The notes beneath the pieces were generated by a model. That model was not told the origin of the DNA. It ran no database searches and was given only the letters and a program-made list of their open reading frames with translations. This document shows positions 10,023 to 21,612 of a stretch of 64,000 nt of DNA, one piece after another; positions within the stretch are counted from its first letter, which is position 1, and each line of letters opens with the position of its first letter. Origin of the DNA: Ruania albidiflava DSM 18029 (GTDB lineage Bacteria > Actinomycetota > Actinomycetes > Actinomycetales > Beutenbergiaceae); contig NZ_ATWL01000001.1 of the NCBI RefSeq assembly GCF_000421225.1, forward strand, positions 124,001 through 188,000, written 5' to 3'. The translations under genes were made by a program, and so were the position numbers.

Positions 10023-10033
10023 TTGCGGGCCGG

Positions 10034-12328
10034 TCAGTGGTGGATGCCGAACCGCTGGTAGGCGCGGGCCAGTGGCTTGGGCGCCCACCAGTTGCGTCTG
10101 CCCAGCAGGGTCATCGTCGAGGGCACCAGCAGCATCCGCACCAACGTGGCATCGATCAGCACGGTCACCGCCAGGGCCACGCCGACCTCCTTGATCGGCA
10201 GCAGCTCTCCGGTGGCGAACCCGGCAAACACCACGATGATCACCAACGCCGCCGAGGTGATGATCCGCCCCGACCGCTGCAGCCCAGCGCTCACCGACGC
10301 CTCGTTGTCGCCCCGGTGGATGCCGCCCTGCCCACCGTCGTAGAACTCCTTGATCCGCGCGATGAGGAACACCTCGTAGTCCATCGCCAGGCCGAAGCCG
10401 AAGGCGACCACCACCGCCACCACGTAGGCCTCCAGGCCGCCGACCGGGGTGAAGCCGAACAGACCGGAGAGGTTCCCGTCCTGGAAGATCCAGGTCGTCA
10501 GGCCCAGCGATGCGCACAACGACAGGGCGTTGACGATCAACGCCTTCAGGGGCACCAGCAGCGAGCCGGTCATCAGGAACAGCAGCACGAACGTGGCCAG
10601 CACCACGATCCCGGCGGCCAGCGGGAGGCCCTCCAGGAGCGCTGCGGTGAAGTCCAGCTGGTTCGCCGCCTGGCCCATCACCCAGTGCTGGCTCGCCGGG
10701 GCCGGATCCAGGTCCCGGATACCGCGGACCACCTCGGTGGCCACCTCGCCGCCCGGGTCGTCGGTGTCGACGTGCACGCCGATCACCTGGTACTCCTCGT
10801 TCACCTCTTCGGCCACCTGAGCCCCGGTGACGTCCGGCAGCGTGGCGATCTCTTCGGCCACCGCGGTGGCCTCCTGCGTGCTGCCGGCCACCAGCACCTC
10901 GGCGGTCGGGGTGGCGAAAGCGGGGTACTGCTCCTCCAGCACGGTGAGGAACTCCCGCTGCTCCGTGCCCTCCGGCACCATCTCGGTGGTGGTGTTGCGC
11001 AGGCTGAGGCCCAGCAACGGGGAGGCGAGGAACACCAGCACTGCCGTCACGGCCAGCATCACCAGCCACGGGCGCCGCTGTACCCCGCCGGCGAGCCGGG
11101 AGAAGACCCCGTGGGTGGGCGCAGTCTCCCCGAGCGTGCCGAGCAGACGGCGCAGGCCCGGCACCTTCATCAGCAGCGGCGGGCGAAGCATGCGCCGGCC
11201 CCGCAGCCGCAGCAGCGCGGGCACCAGCGTGAGCGCCGAGGCCACGGCGATCACCACCACGGACACCCCGGCGGCGCCGAGCGACTTGAGGATCTCCGGT
11301 CGCAGCAGGAGCAGACCAGCGATCGCGATGGCCACGGTGAGGGCGGAGAACGTCACAGTACGACCCGCCGTCGACAGGGTGGTGCGCAGCGCACGTTCCA
11401 CCACCGGATCCCGCCTGCGAGACCTGCGCCGGCTACGACGGCGCCGCTCACCGGGCACGGTGTCGGCCAGCTCGGCATCCACCTCGCGGCGGATCTCCTC
11501 GCGGTACCGGGAGACGATGAGCAGCCCGTAGTCGATGGACAGCCCCAGACCCAGCACCGTCACGACGTTCACCACCACCGAGTCCAGCTCGATCAGGTGG
11601 GAGAAGCCCAGCAGGGCGCCCAGACCGCCGGCGATGGAGGCGATCGCCCCGGCCAGCGGCATACCAGCGGCGAGGAAGCCCCCGAAGACGATCACCATCA
11701 CCAGCAGCGAGATCGGCAGGGCCACCGCCTCCCCGCGGGTGAGGTCGCTCTGCATCTGGCTCACGATCGAGTCGGTGAGCAGGTCGTTGCTGGAGACCAG
11801 CACCCGGGCGTCGTCGCCGAGATCTCTCTCGAACGCGGTCAGGTGGTCGATCACCTGCTGCTCGGCGCTCGCCTCGGCACCTGCTCCGATCGCACCGTCC
11901 AGGGTGATGCTGATCAGGAAACCGTCCCCGTCCGCGGCCAGGAACGGGGCGGCCTGCTCGGAGTCCAGCCCGTCGGTGAAGACGAACGGGTCGGCGACCT
12001 GCTCCACTCCGTCGACGGCGACCAGCCGGGAGTGCGCGGTGGTGATCGCGCGCCCGGCGGCGCTCAGCTCCTCCTGGTCAGTCAGGTCTACCCCGCGCAC
12101 GATCGCTGTGACCGTGGTGGGTTCCTCGGCGACCTCGGCCAGGATCTCACGCGCTTCCTGGCTCTCCGAGCCGGGGACGACCGGTTCGCCGGAGTGCAAC
12201 CGGTCGAACAGGCCCTGGCCGCCGAATCCGGTCAGTGCCAGACCTCCGGTGACCGCGACCAGAACGATCCAGCAGAGCACTGTGAGCAGTGGGTGTCGGG
12301 CGATCGTGCGCCCCAGGCGATCGAACAC
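10034..12328 (-). CDS. MMPL/RND-family membrane transporter
   Basis: 764 residues with the duplicated RND layout: one N-terminal helix (LLTVLCWIVLVAVTGGLAL), a large extracytoplasmic loop, five helices, then a second copy. Both halves keep the paired transmembrane Asp-Tyr motif, GLSIDYGLLIVSRYREE and GLAMDYEVFLIARIKE, which carries the proton relay in MmpL proteins. A basic Arg-rich cytoplasmic stretch ([13 protein letters not shown]) follows the first half. Probably exports a lipid or hydrophobic compound using the proton gradient; the substrate is unknown. GTG 12328 lies six bases after CATGAT, implying a leaderless message; the frame is open further upstream but overlaps rarA and is spurious. 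Confidence 0.88.
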   Translation of the reverse strand: MFDRLGRTIARHPLLTVLCWIVLVAVTGGLALTGFGGQGLFDRLHSGEPVVPGSESQEAREILAEVAEEPTTVTAIVRGVDLTDQEELSAAGRAITTAHSRLVAVDGVEQVADPFVFTDGLDSEQAAPFLAADGDGFLISITLDGAIGAGAEASAEQQVIDHLTAFERDLGDDARVLVSSNDLLTDSIVSQMQSDLTRGEAVALPISLLVMVIVFGGFLAAGMPLAGAIASIAGGLGALLGFSHLIELDSVVVNVVTVLGLGLSIDYGLLIVSRYREEIRREVDAELADTVPGERRRRSRRRSRRRDPVVERALRTTLSTAGRTVTFSALTVAIAIAGLLLLRPEILKSLGAAGVSVVVIAVASALTLVPALLRLRGRRMLRPPLLMKVPGLRRLLGTLGETAPTHGVFSRLAGGVQRRPWLVMLAVTAVLVFLASPLLGLSLRNTTTEMVPEGTEQREFLTVLEEQYPAFATPTAEVLVAGSTQEATAVAEEIATLPDVTGAQVAEEVNEEYQVIGVHVDTDDPGGEVATEVVRGIRDLDPAPASQHWVMGQAANQLDFTAALLEGLPLAAGIVVLATFVLLFLMTGSLLVPLKALIVNALSLCASLGLTTWIFQDGNLSGLFGFTPVGGLEAYVVAVVVAFGFGLAMDYEVFLIARIKEFYDGGQGGIHRGDNEASVSAGLQRSGRIITSAALVIIVVFAGFATGELLPIKEVGVALAVTVLIDATLVRMLLVPSTMTLLGRRNWWAPKPLARAYQRFGIHH

Positions 12329-12334
12329 GGACCA

Positions 12335-12355
12335 ATCATGGCAGCCGCGTAGGCT
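12335..12355. promoter_or_regulatory. Face-to-face leaderless promoters of the MMPL gene and rarA
   Basis: Minus strand CATGAT (complement of 12335-12340) is six bases from GTG 12328; plus strand TAGGCT (12350-12355) is six bases from GTG 12362. The two start codons are only 33 bases apart, so the -35 region of each promoter must lie within the other gene. Confidence 0.6.
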
Positions 12356-12361
12356 GGGGTC

Positions 12362-13708
12362 GTGGATCTGTTCGAGTCCGCCGGTCAGGAGACCACCGGT
12401 GTGCCGCGCGCCTGGGACGCAGCCCCGCTGGCGGTACGGATGCGGCCGGCCGCGGCCGAGGAGGTGCTCGGCCAGGAGCACCTGCTCGAACCCGGTTCTC
12501 CGTTGCGGCGGCTGATCGAGCCGCCCCGGCCCGGGTCGCTGCCGCCGTCGTCCGTGGTGCTCTGGGGGCCACCGGGGACCGGGAAGACCACGTTGGCCTA
12601 TCTGGTGGCCACCTCTTCTGGACGCCGGTTCGTGGAGCTGTCCGCCGTCACCGCTGGGGTGAAGGACGTGCGCACCGTCATCGAGGATGCCCGGCGCCGG
12701 CTGGCGACCTCTTCCGGTGAGACGGTGCTGTTCATCGACGAGGTGCACCGCTTCTCCAAGACCCAGCAGGATGCCCTGCTTCCGGCAGTGGAGAACCGGT
12801 GGGTGACGTTGATGGCAGCGACCACGGAGAACCCGTCGTTCTCGGTGATCTCGCCACTGTTGTCCCGGTCGATCATGCTCACCCTGCGGGCACTGACCGC
12901 TGGAGACCTGGACGCCCTGCTCACCCGGGCGTTGGCCGAGGAGCGGGGCCTGGGCGGGAAGATCGAGCTGGCCGAGGACGCGCGCGAATACCTGCTCCGG
13001 CTCGCTGGGGGTGACGCGCGCAAAGGCCTGACCATCCTGGAGGCTGCCGCCGGTACGGCGCTGGAGGCCGGGGCCGAGGAGATCACCCTGGACGCGATGG
13101 AGCAGGCGATCGACGTGGCGGCGGTCCGCTACGACAGGGCCGGGGACCAGCACTACGACGTGATCAGCGCCTTCATCAAGTCGATGCGCGGTAGTGACGT
13201 GGACGCGGCGCTGCACTACCTGGCGCGGATGGTGGTAGCCGGGGAAGATCCCCGGTTCATCGCCCGGCGGATCGTGATCGCCGCGGCCGAGGACGTCGGG
13301 ATGGCCGACCCCACCGCACTGCAGACCGCGGTCGCCGCCGCCCAGGCAGTGGCACTGATCGGCATGCCGGAGGCTCGCATCATCCTGGCAGAGGCGGTGG
13401 TGCACGTGGCCAGCGCACCGAAGTCGAACGCTGCGTACACCGGGATCGACCAGGCGATCGCGGACGTGCGCGCCGGCAAGGCGGGACCGGTGCCGGCGCA
13501 CCTGCGGGACGCGCACTACTCCGGAGCCAAGGACCTCGGGCACGGCACCGAGTACACCTACTCCCACGACGAGCCGCACGCTGTGGCCCGGCAGACCTAC
13601 CTGCCCGAGGAGCTGGCCGAGGCCCGCTACTACCGGCCCACCGACCGCGGCTTCGAACGGACGCTGACCGAGCGGCTGGAGCGGGTACGGTCGCTCCTCG
13701 GCCGGTGA
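12362..13708 (+). CDS. rarA: Replication-associated recombination protein A (AAA+ ATPase)
   Basis: 448-residue clamp-loader-like AAA+ ATPase of the RarA/MgsA/WRNIP1 family, acting at stalled replication forks. Walker A GPPGTGKT is at residues 69-76, Walker [10 protein letters not shown] follows, with sensor 1 in ATTENPSF and a C-terminal tetramerisation domain ([29 protein letters not shown]). Length and order match the family. The GTG start lacks a Shine-Dalgarno and follows TAGGCT by six bases. It is divergent from the MMPL exporter and is followed by the rpsD leader. Confidence 0.93.
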   Translation: MDLFESAGQETTGVPRAWDAAPLAVRMRPAAAEEVLGQEHLLEPGSPLRRLIEPPRPGSLPPSSVVLWGPPGTGKTTLAYLVATSSGRRFVELSAVTAGVKDVRTVIEDARRRLATSSGETVLFIDEVHRFSKTQQDALLPAVENRWVTLMAATTENPSFSVISPLLSRSIMLTLRALTAGDLDALLTRALAEERGLGGKIELAEDAREYLLRLAGGDARKGLTILEAAAGTALEAGAEEITLDAMEQAIDVAAVRYDRAGDQHYDVISAFIKSMRGSDVDAALHYLARMVVAGEDPRFIARRIVIAAAEDVGMADPTALQTAVAAAQAVALIGMPEARIILAEAVVHVASAPKSNAAYTGIDQAIADVRAGKAGPVPAHLRDAHYSGAKDLGHGTEYTYSHDEPHAVARQTYLPEELAEARYYRPTDRGFERTLTERLERVRSLLGR

Positions 13709-13754
13709 GCACCCAGGTGACGGCGCTCACGCTAGTCGCGGTGCTGCGATGGGA

Positions 13755-13940
13755 TAGACTTACCGGGTTGCCCGACCGGGCACACCTGGGGTCTTAGCCG
13801 ACGGCTCTGCCACCCACCGGCCACCTGCGTCAGCTGCGGGACGTCGCCGGCACGTGCAGACCAGGAGTCGACCCCATGCGTCCAGACGGCCTGCCAGCGC
13901 CGGGGACGTATGACGTGAAGGAAACGACAGGAAGAAGTTC
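13755..13940 (+). promoter_or_regulatory. rpsD promoter and long 5' leader
   Basis: TAGACT at 13755-13760 is a good -10 and would start a leader of about 174 bases. A TGCCC-gacc-GGGCA hairpin (13769-13782) lies at the presumed 5' end, and GACAGGAAGAAG supplies the ribosome site. Leaders of S4 genes often bind S4 for autoregulation; I see the long leader but cannot show the pseudoknot. Confidence 0.45.
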
Positions 13941-14567
13941 ATGGCTTCGAAGAATCGCACGCGCCGGCAGGTCCGGCTCTCCCGCGCCCTCGGGATCCCG
14001 CTGACCCCGAAGGCCGTCAAGTATTTCGAGAAGCGGCCCTACCCACCCGGTGAGCACGGTCGCGCTCGTCGCCGCACCGAGTCCGACTATGCCGTCCGGT
14101 TGAAGGAGAAGCAGCGGCTGCGCGCCCAGTACGGCCTGCGTGAGGCTCAGCTGCGCCGCGCCTTCGAGGAGGCCCGCCGCGAGGAGGGCCTGACCGGTGA
14201 GACCCTCGTGGAGAACCTGGAGACCCGCCTGGACGCCCTGGTGCTGCGCGCCGGGTTCGGGCGGACGATGGCCCAGGCGCGCCAGGCCGTGGTGCACCGG
14301 CACGTGCTGGTGGACGGCAAGCTGGTGGACCGCCCCTCGTTCCGGGTGAAGCCCGGCCAGGTGGTGCAGGTCAAGCCGCGCAGCCAGACGATGGTGCCGT
14401 TCCAGGTGGCCGCCGCCGGTGCGCACCGGGACGTGCTGCCCACAGTGCCGGAGTACCTGGACGTACAGCTGGAGAAGCTGAGCTTCGAGCTGGTGCGCCG
14501 CCCGAAGCGCGCCGAGGTCCCAGTGACCTGCGACGTGCAGCTGGTCGTCGAGCACTACTCGCGCTGA
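13941..14567 (+). CDS. rpsD: 30S ribosomal protein S4
   Basis: 208 residues, primary 16S-binding protein and nucleator of 30S assembly. The N-terminus MASKNRTRRQVRLSRALGI has none of the four zinc-binding cysteines, so this is the zinc-independent form; KAVKYFEKRPYPPGEHG and the S4 domain (NLETRLDALVLRAGF, VVHRHVLVDGKLVDRPSF) are intact. Here it stands alone, outside an alpha operon, with its own promoter and leader. Confidence 0.97.
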   Translation: MASKNRTRRQVRLSRALGIPLTPKAVKYFEKRPYPPGEHGRARRRTESDYAVRLKEKQRLRAQYGLREAQLRRAFEEARREEGLTGETLVENLETRLDALVLRAGFGRTMAQARQAVVHRHVLVDGKLVDRPSFRVKPGQVVQVKPRSQTMVPFQVAAAGAHRDVLPTVPEYLDVQLEKLSFELVRRPKRAEVPVTCDVQLVVEHYSR

Positions 14568-14583
14568 CCTGACGTTCGACGCA

Positions 14584-14632
14584 CGCCCCGGGGGACACCG
14601 CACACGGTTGTTGCCCGGGGCGCCGTCGTCGG
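14584..14632 (+). terminator. Possible terminator hairpin after rpsD
   Basis: A perfect 9-base inverted repeat, CGCCCCGGG (14584-14592) and CCCGGGGCG (14624-14632), separated by 31 bases, lies 17 bases past the stop. There is no T-run, as is usual in high-GC actinobacteria. Confidence 0.4.
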
Positions 14633-14717
14633 TGCCACCGGCACCCCGTCCCGGGTAGGGTCACCTGTGGGCTGCCACACCGGCCGCCCATCCCAGACAG
14701 CAGGAGGAGCCACCGCC

Positions 14718-15071
14718 ATGTCCATCGGCGACATTGCCGGACTCATCGCCGCGATCGCGTTCGTGCTGCTGGTCGGCGCCCTGGCCGTCCCGCTGCTGAA
14801 GCTTGGCAGAGTGATGGACGAGGCTCGTCGCAGCCTCGCCGAGGTCACTGAGCACACCATCCCGGTGATCGACGAGGCCGCGACCACGATCAGCTCCACC
14901 AACGGCCAGATCGCGAAGGTGGACACGGTCACCACTGCGGCGGCTGAGGTGTCCACGAACGTCTCCGCACTCACCTCGCTGGTGGCGGCGACCGTGGGGG
15001 CGCCATTGGTCAAGATGGCCGCGTTCTCGTTGGCGGTACGTGGGCTGTTCCGCAAGGAGAAGAAGTCGTGA
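14718..15071 (+). CDS. DUF948-type membrane-anchored coiled-coil protein
   Basis: 117 residues. An N-terminal transmembrane helix (IAGLIAAIAFVLLVGALAVPLL) is followed by an amphipathic helical stretch with heptad-like spacing and a basic KEKKS end. This matches the DUF948 family found upstream of alaS in many actinobacteria. The ATG has AGGAGGAG upstream. It overlaps the next small gene by 4 bases. Function is unknown; an envelope-associated structural role is an inference. Confidence 0.7.
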   Translation: MSIGDIAGLIAAIAFVLLVGALAVPLLKLGRVMDEARRSLAEVTEHTIPVIDEAATTISSTNGQIAKVDTVTTAAAEVSTNVSALTSLVAATVGAPLVKMAAFSLAVRGLFRKEKKS

Positions 15072-15424
15072 AGCGGGCGGTGTGGATCGGGATCGGCGTA
15101 GTCGGCACCCTGGTGGTGCTCCGGCAGGTGGCCAAGGCGAACGAACGGTTCGGCGCCGTCGCCAAGCTGACCAGCCCCTCGGGGATCGCCGAGTCGATCA
15201 CCTCGCTGGCCGTGGCGGCCAAGGAGCTGGGGGAGCAGGTGCGCACCAGCATGGCGGAGAACGAGGCTGCGTTGCTGGAGGCGCTGGTGCCGAGCGAGGA
15301 GGAGCTGGCCCGCGCCCGCGACGTGCGCGCCCGGCACCGTTCCGCTGCCGCCGAGGACCGGCCCGCGGCGGAGGACCCGTTCGCCGCCCCGGACGTGTAC
15401 CCCGAGGACGACTGGTCCGGCTGA
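15068..15424 (+). CDS. Small conserved actinobacterial protein between DUF948 and alaS (DUF6167-like)
   Basis: 118 residues, GTG start overlapping the upstream stop. A short N-terminal hydrophobic segment (AVWIGIGVVGTLVVL) is followed by a helical region and an acidic C-terminus (EDPFAAPDVYPEDDWSG). Gene order and layout fit the small DUF6167-type proteins always seen here; I am not certain of the family. Coupled to the DUF948 gene, so the two may form an envelope pair. Confidence 0.6.
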   Translation: MKRAVWIGIGVVGTLVVLRQVAKANERFGAVAKLTSPSGIAESITSLAVAAKELGEQVRTSMAENEAALLEALVPSEEELARARDVRARHRSAAAEDRPAAEDPFAAPDVYPEDDWSG

Positions 15425-15506
15425 ACCGCTGCGCCGAATGCCTCGGCCGGCGACGGCCAGCTGCCCTGACTGCCCCGAACCTGCTATCCGAACAGACGAG
15501 ACCTGA

Positions 15507-18207
<2,701 letters not shown>

Positions 18208-18215
<8 letters not shown>

Positions 18216-18717
18216 GCTCCGACGCGGCGTCCGCCTGGCCGTCGACGTCGGCACGGTCCGTATCGGCGTGGCCCGGTGCGATGCCGGCGGGATTCTCGCC
18301 ACACCGGTGCGAACGGTCTCCCGGAAGGGCCCTGAGGAGGGGCTCACCGAGCTCGCGGAGCTGGTGCGTGAGCACGAGCCGATCGAGGTGATCGTCGGGT
18401 TGCCACGGAGCCTGCACGGGGGCGAGGGTTCGGCAGCAGAGGCGGTTCGGGCGTATTCTGGGAGATTGAGCCGCGCCATCGACCCGGTTCCGGTGCGTCT
18501 GGTGGACGAGCGACTGACCACAGTTTCCGCTCATCAGGCGTTGCACGCCGCGGGCCGCAGCAGCAGGAAGCACCGGTCGGTCGTGGACCAGGTAGCGGCC
18601 GTGATGATCTTGCAAGCAGCACTTGACAGCGAACGCAACAGCGGCAGGCCGCCGGGCGCACCGCTCGACGCGCACACCGGTACCGCAGACCCCGAGACCG
18701 AGGAGGATCGCAGGTGA
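18208..18717 (+). CDS. ruvX: Holliday-junction resolvase-like protein RuvX (YqgF)
   Basis: 169 residues with the RNase H-like fold: LAVDVGTVRIG holds the first catalytic Asp, VIVGLPRSLHGGEG and VDERLTTVSA the second acidic site, and SVVDQVAAVMILQ the third. YqgF proteins process 16S rRNA 3' ends and are also linked to recombination. GTG 18208 overlaps the alaS stop by eight bases. The C-terminal tail is longer than usual and acidic. Confidence 0.9.
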
Positions 18718-19877
18718 CGGACCTCTTCGACCACCCCCGAGAGGTGGCCGACGACACGGCCTCCGAGCAGTCCGCCGAGACACAACGACGGTCCGAGCGC
18801 CGTCGCCGGGCCAAGCGCCGGGCGCAGCGCCGCCGGAACGCCATCTCCTTCGCGGTGATGATCATCGCACTCGCCCTCCTCGTGGGCGGTGCCTGGGTCC
18901 TCGTGCGACCGCTGCTGACCCCGGACGACGGACCCACCACGGTCAGCGACTACCCAGGCCCTGGGCACGGCGAGGTGCAGGTGGTCATCGAGGACGGGGC
19001 GAGCGGGGGACAGATCGCCGAAACCCTGGTGGATGCGAACGTGGTCGCGACCAGTGGTGCGTTCATCTCCGCGTTCAACGCCAACCCGGACTCCGCCTCG
19101 ATCCAGCCGGGCACCTATGCGTTGCAGGAGGAGATGCGCGCTGCGGACGCGGTCCGCGCCCTGCTCGACCCGGCCTCCCGTGCGGACATGGTGATCACTG
19201 TCCCCGAAGGTGTCGAAGCGGCAGACATCTACGAACGGATCGCCACCCAGCTCCAGGTGGATGTCGACGACGTGCAGGAGGCCACCGACGAGGTCGCCGC
19301 CGACTACCTGCCCGAGGAGGCCGACGGCAACATCGAGGGCTGGCTGCAGGCCTCCACCTACAACATCCACCCCGATGACACGCCACGCTCGATCCTGGAG
19401 ACGATGGTGGACCGCACGGTGGCCACGCTGGACGACCTGGACGTCCCCCACGAGCAGCGCGAGGAGATGCTGAACATCGCCTCGATCATCGAGGCCGAGG
19501 TGGTGCTGCCCGAGGACCGCGGGAGGGTGGCCCGGGTGGTGGAGAACCGGCTGGCCGGCTGCAGCGGCGACCGCACGATCGGGATGGATTCCACGCTGGC
19601 CTACGGTCTGGGCATCCCTGCCGGTGAGATCACCAAGGCGCAGTGGAACGACGCGAGCCTGCCGTACAACACCCGCGAGGTACCGGGCCTGCCGCCCACG
19701 CCGATCAACTCCCCGGGACGGGCCTCGCTCGAGGCGGCCCTGGACCCGCCTGAGGGCGACTGGTGCTACTTCATCACCGTGAACCTCGACACTGGGGAGA
19801 CCCGGTTCGCGGAGACGATCGAGGAGCACAACGAGAACAAGGCGCTCTATCGCGAGTGGCTCGAGGAGAACCGGTGA
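18714..19877 (+). CDS. mltG: Endolytic murein transglycosylase MltG
   Basis: 387 residues, cutting nascent peptidoglycan strands in the membrane. A very basic cytoplasmic N-terminus (RRSERRRRAKRRAQRRR) precedes one helix at about 43-65, then a LysM-like subdomain and the YceG domain. The catalytic Glu sits in IASIIEAEV (Glu260). AEWN-type and PTPINSPG family segments are present. GTG start with GAGGAGG upstream, overlapping ruvX by 4 bases and overlapped by aroE. Confidence 0.93.
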   Translation: MTDLFDHPREVADDTASEQSAETQRRSERRRRAKRRAQRRRNAISFAVMIIALALLVGGAWVLVRPLLTPDDGPTTVSDYPGPGHGEVQVVIEDGASGGQIAETLVDANVVATSGAFISAFNANPDSASIQPGTYALQEEMRAADAVRALLDPASRADMVITVPEGVEAADIYERIATQLQVDVDDVQEATDEVAADYLPEEADGNIEGWLQASTYNIHPDDTPRSILETMVDRTVATLDDLDVPHEQREEMLNIASIIEAEVVLPEDRGRVARVVENRLAGCSGDRTIGMDSTLAYGLGIPAGEITKAQWNDASLPYNTREVPGLPPTPINSPGRASLEAALDPPEGDWCYFITVNLDTGETRFAETIEEHNENKALYREWLEENR

Positions 19878-20734
19878 CCGCACCCGCTCCTCGCCGCGCC
19901 GCCGTGCTCGGGCACCCGGTCGCGCACTCGCTCTCCCCGGTGCTGCACCGGGCCGCCTACACCGAGCTCGGCCTGCAGGACTGGGAGTACCAGCGCCACG
20001 ACGTCGACACGGACGAGCTCGCCGGTTTCCTCGCCACCCTGGACGACTCCTGGGCGGGGCTGAGCCTGACCATGCCGCTCAAGCACGTCTCGCTCACCCT
20101 CGCCGACCACGTGGAGCCGTTGGCGGAGGTGGTCGGCGCGGTGAACACGCTGCTGCGGTCGGCCGGCGGGCTGCTGATCGGTGCGAACACGGACGTCTAT
20201 GGCATCGTCGCCAGTCTTCGCGAGGTGCTGCCGCCCGGTGCGCAGCCCCGCAGCGCTGTGGTCGTCGGTGCCGGAGCGACCGCGAGCTCCACGCTCGCCG
20301 CACTGGGCGAGCTCGGTATCCACGACCCGCTGGTGCTCGCTCGTTCGCTGTCCCGGACCGGACCGGTGCGGGTGGCCGCCAGCCGGATGGGCGTCGAACC
20401 GGAGTTCCTCGCCCTGGACGCCCGGCAGGTTCCCGACCGGCTGCGCACTGCGGACATCGTGGTGCTCACGCTGCCGGAGGGTGCCGCGGACCCGCTCACC
20501 GAGCACCTGGCCGGCCACACGCTGCGGCCCGACCAGGTCCTGCTGGACGTGGTCTACGCCGGCTGGCCGACCATGATGGCCGCCGCCTGGTCGCAAGCGG
20601 GCGGCGTGATCGCCCCGGGCTACCTGATGCTGCTGCACCAGGCGGGGGAGCAGGTGCGGCTGATGACCGGGTACGAGGCGCCGGTGGAGGCGATGCGCGA
20701 AGCGCTGCTGGCCGCGCTCGCCGCGCGCGTCTGA
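19874..20734 (+). CDS. aroE: Shikimate dehydrogenase
   Basis: 286 residues, NADPH-dependent reduction of 3-dehydroshikimate. AVLGHPVAHSLSPVLHRAAY is the shikimate-binding start, LTMPLKHV carries the catalytic Lys, and VVVGAGATASSTLAAL is the dinucleotide-binding loop. It is coupled to mltG by GTGA. The rest of the shikimate genes are 0.9 kb downstream. Confidence 0.93.
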   Translation: MTAPAPRRAAVLGHPVAHSLSPVLHRAAYTELGLQDWEYQRHDVDTDELAGFLATLDDSWAGLSLTMPLKHVSLTLADHVEPLAEVVGAVNTLLRSAGGLLIGANTDVYGIVASLREVLPPGAQPRSAVVVGAGATASSTLAALGELGIHDPLVLARSLSRTGPVRVAASRMGVEPEFLALDARQVPDRLRTADIVVLTLPEGAADPLTEHLAGHTLRPDQVLLDVVYAGWPTMMAAAWSQAGGVIAPGYLMLLHQAGEQVRLMTGYEAPVEAMREALLAALAARV

Positions 20735-20850
20735 TCGACGCCTGGCACAGGTCACAGACTGGCGCACGGTGGTCGTCCGCACCCTCGCACCGCAGCCACA
20801 GCACACCGGCGAGCATCCACAACCACCCCCGCGCCAGACCGCAGCCCTGC

Positions 20851-20856
20851 CAGACT
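20851..20856 (+). promoter_or_regulatory. Possible leaderless -10 of the prepilin peptidase gene
   Basis: CAGACT ends six bases before ATG 20863. It is a weak hexamer but keeps the spacing seen at other leaderless starts here; no Shine-Dalgarno is present. Confidence 0.35.
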
Positions 20857-20862
20857 GTCCAG

Positions 20863-21522
20863 ATGTCGTCAGCGCTGCTCACCTCGCTGCCGCTTGCTCT
20901 CGTGTGCGCCGCGGCCGCCACGCTGCCGGCCTGGGCCGGCACTCCGACACTGGACCGGCTGGTCGGCCGGCGCACCGTCTGGACCGCCCGAGGCACGCAC
21001 CTGGTGCTCGCCGCCCTCGGCGGCCTGGCCGCCGGCCTGCGTGGCCAGGGACCGGGTGAGGTCATCGCCCTGGTAGGCACCGCCGTCGGGCTGGCCCTGC
21101 TGGTGACCGCGGACCTGGCTGTGCACCGGCTGCCGGACCGGCTCACCCTGCCCACCGCACTGTGGGTAGGTGGCTGCTGGCTGGCGCTGTGCGTGGCGGG
21201 GGCTCCGTGGGCGGGCCTGGGGCGGGCGCTGCTCGCGGGCACGGCACTCGGTGTCGGGTTCCTGCTGCTCTGCCTGCTCACCCCAGGCGCGATCGGCCTG
21301 GGTGATGCGAAGCTCGCTGCCGTGCTCGGGCTGCTGCTGGGCTGGTTCGGGTGGGCGGAGGTGCTCACCGCGGTCGCAGGTTCCTTCGTGCTGGGTGGGC
21401 TGTTCGCGACCGGGCTGCTGCTGGCCCGCCGCGCGACCCGACGCACCGCGGTGGCGTTCGGGCCGTGGCTGGTCGCCGGCGGGGTGCTCGCCCTGGGCTG
21501 GGCACCGGTGCTGCTCGGCTGA
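20863..21522 (+). CDS. A24-family prepilin peptidase
   Basis: 219 residues, nearly all transmembrane. The two catalytic aspartates of TadV/PilD-like peptidases are visible in TADLAVHRLPDRLTLP and GLGDAKLAA. The N-terminal cysteine-rich methylase domain of full PilD is absent. No pilin or pilus assembly gene is in the window; the gene lies between aroE and aroC as in many actinobacteria, so the substrate must be encoded elsewhere. Confidence 0.85.
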   Translation: MSSALLTSLPLALVCAAAATLPAWAGTPTLDRLVGRRTVWTARGTHLVLAALGGLAAGLRGQGPGEVIALVGTAVGLALLVTADLAVHRLPDRLTLPTALWVGGCWLALCVAGAPWAGLGRALLAGTALGVGFLLLCLLTPGAIGLGDAKLAAVLGLLLGWFGWAEVLTAVAGSFVLGGLFATGLLLARRATRRTAVAFGPWLVAGGVLALGWAPVLLG

Positions 21523-21612
21523 CCCGAGCATCCGGCTCGCGGGCCGGCAGGGCCCTGTCTGCCACCCGGACGCTGCTGCCGGAGGCGCCGGTGAGCGTGG
21601 GAGGATGGACAC

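Noticed and set aside
10037-12352. A 771-codon open frame antisense to the MMPL gene
   Set aside because: Its product is His/Gln/Arg-rich with no domain, as expected from reading GC-rich DNA on the wrong strand; the MMPL protein has clear membrane topology and motifs.
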